Translations under genes and position numbers: made by a program
The notes under the pieces: generated by a model
Told to the model about the DNA's origin: nothing
Databases searched by the model: none
Seen by the model: only the letters and a program-made list of their open reading frames with translations
Shown: positions 58,530-64,000 of the stretch, one piece after another
Position numbering within the stretch: the first letter of the stretch is position 1
How the letters are laid out: every line of letters starts with the position of its first letter
Source of the DNA: Alteromonas pelagimontana
GTDB lineage: Bacteria > Pseudomonadota > Gammaproteobacteria > Enterobacterales > Alteromonadaceae
Length of the DNA: 64,000 nucleotides
NCBI RefSeq assembly: GCF_002499975.2
Contig: NZ_CP052766.1
Coordinates: 868,001-932,000, forward strand
Direction: 5' to 3'

Positions 58530-60299
58530 CTATTGGCGCTGAACCTGCCATACCGATACAGAACCACTGATTTCGTTTCCTACAACAAGCAGTGCGTTAC
58601 CGTTAGGGCTTTCCTCTGCAGGCACAAAAAGCAGGCTTTCTGGCGCAAGATCGCCGATGCCACCTTCCTCACTTAGCCCTTCGGTCAGATCACGGTTGAT
58701 AATATAATCAACGAAGGACACCGAATAGGGATTAGTTACATCATAGACAAAAATACCGCCCATACGCTCGGTGCCAATAAAAGCGTAGGTATTTTCACCA
58801 AAAGTGCCCACAGTTAACGCTTCGGGCTCCGGCCCTTTGTTCTCAGAGCGAGAATCGCCTTCGTTTTCTTCATCGCCATTATTGAACGCGGTGCCGTGTA
58901 TGGAGGCCGTGATTCGTTCAAAATCGTCGCCGGAATCGAAAATTAGCTGACCATTCTGATCCCACACTGAAAACGATCGCGCCCCATAGGAATAGGCTGC
59001 GTCATATTCGCCATCGCTGTTTTCATCACCCATGGCTATGGAGACGCGTAGATCATCTGCTTCGCCAATGGCCTGAAGATCGTTTAACGGTGAATTGGCC
59101 GCTGCAGTTAAATCTTCAACTTTCGTTTCATCGATATATGCCAGACATTCGCCATCATCGAACTCTAAACCTCCATCGCTAATACAGCTAGCTTCATCTG
59201 CGGATTCAAACCAATATTCTCTAGCGTCACCTTCGTTGGCAGTCAGTAAAAAAGCCGCGCCTTTCCATTGCGTGTGAGCGATAGTGTCAGGCATATAGAT
59301 GCCATACAGGCCCGGGTATTTCCCAAAGCTCACGCTGCCTTCTTCCTGAGCGTCTATTGAATATTCGCCCCAGTCTTTTACCCCCAGCCCCATGATTGAC
59401 ACGGAAAGAGTTTCAAGATCAATCACCGCAATGCCGTTATTTTCCTGCAATGTCACATACGCTTTAGTATCGGTGGCACTGATATATTCCGGTTCAAGAT
59501 CTTGTGCGACCGTAGTGGCAATCGCCGTGCCTTTTATCGTGCGTCCGCTGGGGTTAGGAAAATGCATTCCCTGTGCAAGCAGCTCAGTTTTAGCGTCATT
59601 AAAATCAGTAAACGTCACCTGTGATGCTGTCTCAGCAGGAACACCCTCAGCAATTGCAATTACTGAAATTGAGCCCTCTGGGTCTAGCGTGTAATCGCTG
59701 GAAGGCTCACCTTCATTTGCGCTAAGAACGTTGTTGCCATCCGGTGTGAAGGTGACCATATCAGGTAGGTTTCCCACCTGTACGGAAGACAAGAACGTCG
59801 GGCTAGCGCTGTCCAAACCGTTATAAAACAGCACAAACCCGTCGTCAGATTTGGCTGCTGCGGGAATTGCCACAGCCATCAGGTCGCCTTTCACCGCAAT
59901 ACTGGTTAATCCCCCTAAAGCAACGCCATCAACCTCTTCAGGCAGTGTAATTGCTGTAGCAGCAAGATTGGCATCCGACGTAGGAGACTCCAGTGCCTCT
60001 GTTGTCAGTTCTGCCAGGCTAATGACAGAAATCGTTCCGTCGGCACTGTTGGTTGCATAAACCGTGTGCGTAGCAGAATGATATTGGACGATTTCCGCTG
60101 CTCCTACACCACCGATCTTGGCTCGGCCGACTATATCAAATAAAAGAGCATTGCTCGCGCTCTGGCCGTCTTCTCCTGGTATGCCTTGTTCGCCTTGAGG
60201 ACCAGGCTCGCCGTCATCCCCACTCAAGCTACAACCACTCAGGGTTGCCAAAACCATTACTGCGAGCACGCTCTTTTTAAAGATATGGTGATATGTCAT
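58530..60299 (-). CDS. Choice-of-anchor I lipoprotein with collagen-like segment
   Basis: A 589-residue surface or periplasmic lipoprotein: signal with lipobox LSGC (Cys 23), then a short Gly-X-Y run (GEPGPQGEQGIPGEDGQ, about 31-47), then a beta-propeller typical of the choice-of-anchor I family (SNDGTISVISL-like blades, FTPDGNNVLSANEGEPSSDY, EYISATDTKAYVTLQENNGIAVIDL). Family members often carry an alkaline-phosphatase-like label, but no catalytic residues were recognised. Asp/Glu-rich loops suggest calcium binding. It is a single gene with its own terminator. Confidence 0.85.
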   Translation of the reverse strand: MTYHHIFKKSVLAVMVLATLSGCSLSGDDGEPGPQGEQGIPGEDGQSASNALLFDIVGRAKIGGVGAAEIVQYHSATHTVYATNSADGTISVISLAELTTEALESPTSDANLAATAITLPEEVDGVALGGLTSIAVKGDLMAVAIPAAAKSDDGFVLFYNGLDSASPTFLSSVQVGNLPDMVTFTPDGNNVLSANEGEPSSDYTLDPEGSISVIAIAEGVPAETASQVTFTDFNDAKTELLAQGMHFPNPSGRTIKGTAIATTVAQDLEPEYISATDTKAYVTLQENNGIAVIDLETLSVSIMGLGVKDWGEYSIDAQEEGSVSFGKYPGLYGIYMPDTIAHTQWKGAAFLLTANEGDAREYWFESADEASCISDGGLEFDDGECLAYIDETKVEDLTAAANSPLNDLQAIGEADDLRVSIAMGDENSDGEYDAAYSYGARSFSVWDQNGQLIFDSGDDFERITASIHGTAFNNGDEENEGDSRSENKGPEPEALTVGTFGENTYAFIGTERMGGIFVYDVTNPYSVSFVDYIINRDLTEGLSEEGGIGDLAPESLLFVPAEESPNGNALLVVGNEISGSVSVWQVQRQ

Positions 60300-60643
60300 T
60301 GTTTTTCTCTTTTCGTTGTTATGAAGATTATGTTATGTCCATTGCAACTAACTAGTGACTGCCCACAAGTAGCCCCGCAAATGTGAAATTACAAAAATGA
60401 TAGAAAAAACAATGTAGTGAGGTAGTGTGACATATTTATGAAGTGAACAGTGCAATCAACAATACGACCTGCACCAGAAAGCCTATACCCAATGTGTAGC
60501 GGCTAACTTTCCCTAATGCTCATTGTCCAGCAAGCTATTTAGTTGAACCTTACGTATAGCCAGTGGATAGGTATAACAGTAAACTCAATACGTTATCTGT
60601 CATTTATCACAGATACTGAGGATTAAACTATGAAGGAAACACT
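60300..60643. other. 344-bp divergent intergenic region
   Basis: Noncoding region between the divergent choice-of-anchor and M48 genes; it must hold both promoters, but none could be assigned confidently. No structured RNA or repeat was seen. Confidence 0.4.
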
Positions 60644-61444
60644 ATGTTAGTCAGAATAAAAACCGCTATCGTCATGTCACTGACAATATTCCTTAGTGCA
60701 TGTGCCACATCGCCCACTGGCAGGCACCAGGTATTACTCTATTCCGATGACCAACTCGCTGAGATGGGTGATCAGGCTTTTACCAGCATGAAGGATGAGC
60801 TAAAAGTTTCCAACAAAGCCGTGCAGAATGATTATGTTCAATGCGTTGCCAGAGCCATTACTCCTTTGGTTCCTGCAACTGTGTTCAGCGGCCAGTGGGA
60901 AGTAGTGGTTTTTGAAGATGAGCAGGTCAATGCTTTTGCGTTACCCGGCGGAAAGATTGGTGTTTACACCGGCTTACTGAATGTGGCGAAAAACCAGAGT
61001 CAGCTTGCCGCTGTTATTGGGCATGAAGTGGGTCATGTTATCGCCGAACACGGTAATGAACGGATGTCACAATCTACCATAATTGATATGGGCACGCAGG
61101 CGGTAGGTCAGGTCTTAGCCGCAAACGAGGTAGCGCAATCTGACCCGATTATGGCCGCAATAGGAATGGGAGTACAGGTGGGAGTTGAGCTTCCCTTTAG
61201 CCGTACTCACGAATCCGAGGCCGATCTTATTGGCCTGGCGATGATGGCCCAGGCAGGTTTTGACCCTCGTCAATCCGTGGAATTATGGAAAAACATGGAA
61301 GCCGCCAGCGGCGGTGATCAACCTATGGAAATTCTTTCTACTCACCCGGCTCCACAGTCACGAATTGAAAACCTGCAGTCTAATATGGACGCAGCGCTGG
61401 TAGATTACCAGAAAACCAGTAATCGCCCGAACTGCAAAGCCTGA
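60644..61444 (+). CDS. M48-family metalloprotease lipoprotein (LoiP/YcaL-like)
   Basis: A 266-residue outer-membrane-type lipoprotein: signal with lipobox LSAC (Cys 19). The M48 domain has the zinc-binding HEVGH (AAVIGHEVGHVIAEH, about 126) and the third ligand Glu in HESEADLIGLAMMAQAGFDP (about 188). The segment VNAFALPGGKIGVYTGLL is the family's conserved substrate-strand region. Such proteases take part in envelope protein quality control. AAGGAA precedes the start, and a strong terminator follows. Confidence 0.92.
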   Translation: MLVRIKTAIVMSLTIFLSACATSPTGRHQVLLYSDDQLAEMGDQAFTSMKDELKVSNKAVQNDYVQCVARAITPLVPATVFSGQWEVVVFEDEQVNAFALPGGKIGVYTGLLNVAKNQSQLAAVIGHEVGHVIAEHGNERMSQSTIIDMGTQAVGQVLAANEVAQSDPIMAAIGMGVQVGVELPFSRTHESEADLIGLAMMAQAGFDPRQSVELWKNMEAASGGDQPMEILSTHPAPQSRIENLQSNMDAALVDYQKTSNRPNCKA

Positions 61445-61458
61445 TACAATAAGCCATT

Positions 61459-61494
61459 AAAAAAACGCCACTGAAATAGCAGTGGCGTTTTTTT
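61459..61494. terminator. Bidirectional terminator between M48 and mscS genes
   Basis: A 9-bp stem ACGCCACTG/CAGTGGCGT with an AAATAG loop, flanked by an A-run on the left and seven T on the right. It can serve the M48 gene on the plus strand and the convergent channel gene on the minus strand. Confidence 0.9.
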
Positions 61495-61540
61495 GTACAC
61501 AAGCCAACTTCATTACAGAAACAAACGTTGGCAGTAACCA

Positions 61541-62413
61541 TTAACCTGCAAGTTGTTTGTTTTCTTCTTGCTTGGTGTTATCCGCTTCTTTAAAGAAATG
61601 AACATCCATTTGTGGGTAAGGGATAGAAATACCTTCTTCATCAAAACGCAGTTTAACGGCTTCAGTAAAGGCCAATCTTACAGCCAGGTTATCCGCCGCT
61701 TTTACCCAGGGACGAACGGTAAAATTCACCGAATTGTCGCCCAACTCTGCCACCCCAATTAAACAAGCTGGCTCTTTAAGAATACGCTCTTCAGAGTCGA
61801 CAAGTTCCTGCAACACACGCTTGGCTTTTAATAAATCATCGTCATAACCAATGCCAAACATCATATCGCAGCGCCGCGTCTCTTTCGCCGAATAATTGGT
61901 AATATTGTCGTTATAGATTTTTCCATTGGGAATAATGATTTCTTTGTTATCCAGCGACGTCAGTGTGGAAGTGAAAATGCCAATTTTCTGCACAATACCA
62001 CTGGTTCCCGCAACGTCCACATAGTTGCCTGCTTTAAAGGGCTTGAATACCAGTAACATCACGCCAGCGGCGAAATTCTTAAGTGAATCTTGCAGCGACA
62101 AGCCAATAGCCAAACCGGCAGCACCCACTATCGCTACTAATGAGGTGGTATCGACGCCTAGTTGGTCTAATGAGGCAACAATAACAAACAGCATCAAAAT
62201 TGCGCTGATGATTGACTCAAGGAAATTGATTAGCATTTCATCATATTTAGACCGTGCCATCAGACGTCTAAAGATCGACAGAAGCAGCCCGACAATTAAT
62301 CGGCCCACAACGTAAATAACAATTGCCATGGCGATATTAATAGCCCAGGGAATCGCATATACATGCATGTAACGTTCTAGATCATCAGCATTAAACATTG
62401 AAAAGTTTTCCAT
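61541..62413 (-). CDS. mscS: Small-conductance mechanosensitive channel, MscS family
   Basis: A 290-residue channel that opens on membrane stretch to release solutes on osmotic downshift. Three membrane spans are seen (about 18-40, 60-80, 88-112); the last has the glycine/alanine pore helix GAAGLAIGLSLQDSLKNFAAG. The beta domain follows (NYVDVAGTSGIVQKIGIFTST, IIIPNGKIYNDNITN), then a C-terminal alpha/beta cage ending in PYPQMDVHF. The size matches E. coli MscS. Confidence 0.93.
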   Translation of the reverse strand: MENFSMFNADDLERYMHVYAIPWAINIAMAIVIYVVGRLIVGLLLSIFRRLMARSKYDEMLINFLESIISAILMLFVIVASLDQLGVDTTSLVAIVGAAGLAIGLSLQDSLKNFAAGVMLLVFKPFKAGNYVDVAGTSGIVQKIGIFTSTLTSLDNKEIIIPNGKIYNDNITNYSAKETRRCDMMFGIGYDDDLLKAKRVLQELVDSEERILKEPACLIGVAELGDNSVNFTVRPWVKAADNLAVRLAFTEAVKLRFDEEGISIPYPQMDVHFFKEADNTKQEENKQLAG

Positions 62414-62847
62414 AAGCCCCTTGGCAGTTCACCTGCCCTTTCCAGTTGATAGAGTAAAATAAAAATACCAGCCTTTAAGCTACAGGCGCAACGCATTTAT
62501 CAGATAGCAAGCAAACCGGCTTTAATCCGCAGTGCTGGTCCTGCGGTTGTCATCATACCCGTTTACGTACGTGCAGACAAAATCGTTTATCTGCAAGCTG
62601 CTGATTTTAAAACGCTTAAAAAAAACCATTCCAGCAGGACCTTGGAAGCTGGAAAATTCTAAAATTTCCACTATAGTTTGTCACTCTCTACTAGAGTGTT
62701 AGAGCTAGCAGTAGTAAGGGTGTAGACGTAAGTTCAGAAGTCCGCTAGACAAAAACTCGTTGTTATACAGAAGGCAACAACTCGGTCCTGGTTTGTTTTT
62801 TAGCTACTGTGATCGTTAGTTTATAAATGTTTTTAAAGGACTAGAAA
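62414..62847. other. 434-bp gap upstream of a small membrane ORF
   Basis: Noncoding. It contains two small hairpins (CACTCT/AGAGTG near 62683 and GTTGTT/AACAAC near 62760) without T-runs. No gene, known RNA or mobile-element end was recognised. Confidence 0.4.
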
Positions 62848-63021
62848 ATGTTATTTCTAACTATACTTTTTTTAATCGTACTTTTGCTTTTAGCCTATGC
62901 TCTGTCAGCAGATAAAGGCAGAAACACCATTCATGCAAGAAAGACTGCGCAATTGCCCTCACGTCAACCGATGTCTCACATGACGAAAAAGGCAAACTCT
63001 GCCGCGGCCCATCTACACTGA
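62848..63021 (+). CDS. 57-residue single-span membrane peptide
   Basis: A small ORF with AAAGGA placed 10 bp before its ATG. The product is a hydrophobic N-terminal helix of about 20 residues (MLFLTILFLIVLLLLAYALS) followed by a basic, soluble tail of 37 residues containing several His, Lys and Arg. The layout fits small bitopic inner-membrane proteins. No family was recognised; support is the ribosome-binding site, the clean helix and its position in an otherwise empty 735-bp gap. Confidence 0.5.
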   Translation: MLFLTILFLIVLLLLAYALSADKGRNTIHARKTAQLPSRQPMSHMTKKANSAAAHLH

Positions 63022-63148
63022 TCCCGAAGGTCACTGACGCTCTGTCGAAGTAAAATGGTTTTCCTTGAGAAAAGCTATTTAGCATTGCGTCAGTCGTTCT
63101 TCTATCGGTATCATTAGTTCACTATTCATAAATCGTTGTATCTGCAAT

Positions 63149-63877
63149 ATGCGAATCCCCCGCCTTTTTCATCCTGCTACTATTGTTTTAGACAGTGAAT
63201 TTGATCTGTCCGATGACGCTGCACATCACGTTGCAACAGTATTACGATTGAAAGCAAACCATCCAGTGGTACTGTTTAACGGCGACGGGAATGAGTACAG
63301 CGCACAAATAATCAGTGTCAGTCGCAGACAGGTTACGGTAGAAGCGGATGCTTGTTTGTCATTATCCAAAGAATCTCCTCTCTTTTTGCATTTGGGGCAA
63401 GGCATTTCAAAGGGTGACCGCATGGACACCGTATTGCAAAAGAGCGTTGAGCTGGGCGTGACTGAAATCACGCCATTGTTAACGCAACACTGCGCTGTCA
63501 AACTGGATGAGAAACGCTGGGAGAAAAAGCACCATCAATGGCAGAAGATAATTTTGGGGGCCTGTGAACAAAGTGGCCGCAATACCATTCCCGCCCTGCA
63601 TCCGGTGACGTCATTAAGTCAATGGCTCGCCAGCTCCACGCAGGCTTCTCGTTTAGTGTTGGCACCTGATGCTGAACATCCCTTAGCTAACACACCCTAC
63701 AGCTCCCACGGATACCGCTTGCTGATTGGCCCGGAGGGCGGTCTTTCCGAAACAGAAATTCATCAGGCGCAGGAATGCGGCTATGCCGCTACCAGTATGG
63801 GACCGCGAATATTAAGAACAGAGACAGCAGCAATTGCCGGATTAAGTATCTTACAAGCGCTACACGGTGATTATTAA
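63149..63877 (+). CDS. rsmE: 16S rRNA (uracil-1498-N3)-methyltransferase
   Basis: SPOUT-class enzyme methylating U1498 of 16S rRNA. It has an N-terminal PUA-like domain (RIPRLFHP, HHVATVLRLK, LFNGDGNEY) and the knotted SAM domain with LGQGISKGDRMD, QKSVELGVTEITPL, LLIGPEGGLSETE and LGPRILRTETAAIAGL-type C-terminus (here MGPRILRTETAA). The length of 242 is typical. It precedes gshB, as in E. coli. Confidence 0.95.
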   Translation: MRIPRLFHPATIVLDSEFDLSDDAAHHVATVLRLKANHPVVLFNGDGNEYSAQIISVSRRQVTVEADACLSLSKESPLFLHLGQGISKGDRMDTVLQKSVELGVTEITPLLTQHCAVKLDEKRWEKKHHQWQKIILGACEQSGRNTIPALHPVTSLSQWLASSTQASRLVLAPDAEHPLANTPYSSHGYRLLIGPEGGLSETEIHQAQECGYAATSMGPRILRTETAAIAGLSILQALHGDY

Positions 63878-63973
63878 AATAATTTCAGGATAATTGCCGG
63901 TTAAAGCCGCTTGAAATAAATTGCTATGCCGCCATAGTTAGGACTGCGAATCCCGATAAAGAGAACTCTGAAT

Positions 63974-64000
63974 ATGAGCTATACCGTTGGCATAGTGATG
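63974..64000 (+). CDS. gshB: Glutathione synthetase, first nine codons
   Basis: The window ends after nine codons (MSYTVGIVM), which match the start of GshB (IxLGIVMDP in E. coli). The position directly after rsmE supports the call. Everything beyond is outside the window. Confidence 0.6.

Noticed and set aside
1..64000. CRISPR arrays, tRNA or rRNA genes, prophage structural genes
   Set aside because: None were seen: no regularly spaced direct repeats, no tRNA-like cloverleaf and no phage structural proteins.

Overview
The window looks like the chromosome of a marine gammaproteobacterium of the Alteromonadaceae (Alteromonas-like). The basis is gene order (pilC-pilD-coaE-zapD-yacG, a complete dcw cell-wall/division cluster running into lpxC, secA and mutT, rsmE followed by gshB), a moderate GC content, and recognisable Alteromonadales families such as SapC and PrsK/PrsR. 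This is inferred from protein sequence alone; no database was searched.

Layout. 1-3.4 kb (+): end of pilC, then pilD, coaE, zapD and yacG. 3.5-4.4 kb: an aspartoacylase-type deacylase. 4.6-26.8 kb (-): a long, tightly overlapped block transcribed from a promoter at about 26.9 kb, in the order mraZ-rsmH-ftsL-ftsI-murE-murF-mraY-murD-ftsW-murG-murC-ddlB-ftsQ-ftsA-ftsZ-lpxC, followed by an M23 peptidase, secA and mutT. The promoter carries MraZ-type TGG repeats at 10-bp spacing. 27.2-30.7 kb (-): a broken polysaccharide-degradation gene (DUF4861-like + GH105-like + BNR propeller), inactivated by an in-frame stop and by a 263-bp MITE; excising the MITE at its TA target would restore the frame. 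30.8-36 kb: a ModF-like tandem ABC ATPase, a SapC protein, an M19 dipeptidase and a secreted alpha/beta hydrolase.

36.4-40.0 kb (+): a cyclic-di-GMP-I (GEMM) riboswitch stands in front of a ParA-like ATPase and a ribbon-helix-helix partner, followed by a TPR/GGDEF diguanylate cyclase. This makes a local c-di-GMP module that senses and makes the same messenger.

40.2-53.6 kb is an accessory island with no integron integrase: a CALIN-like gene-cassette array on the minus strand with three good attC sites and one partial one. Cassettes encode an OLD-family ATPase/TOPRIM nuclease, a large protein with a C-terminal PD-(D/E)XK-like nuclease, a small multi-spanning membrane protein and a periplasmic TPR protein. 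A small tyrosine recombinase lies in the same block. A roughly 100-bp imperfect direct repeat precedes two of the cassettes. The array is interrupted by a plus-strand block (LysR-controlled SDR and two quinone-reductase-like enzymes, an internally deleted IS5-type element, a broken GNAT acetyltransferase and a hotdog thioesterase) and by an intact IS1182-family element with a 5-bp target duplication. The island sits between two convergent core genes (GGDEF and prsR).

53.7-64 kb: the PrsK/PrsR two-component pair, a FabH-like ketoacyl synthase, a choice-of-anchor-I lipoprotein with a short collagen-like stretch, an M48 metalloprotease lipoprotein, an MscS channel, a 57-residue single-span membrane peptide, rsmE and the first codons of gshB.

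Best candidates for new biology: the two nuclease-type cassettes (possible phage defence), the direct repeats that abut cassette boundaries, and the c-di-GMP riboswitch controlling a chromosomal ParA/RHH pair.
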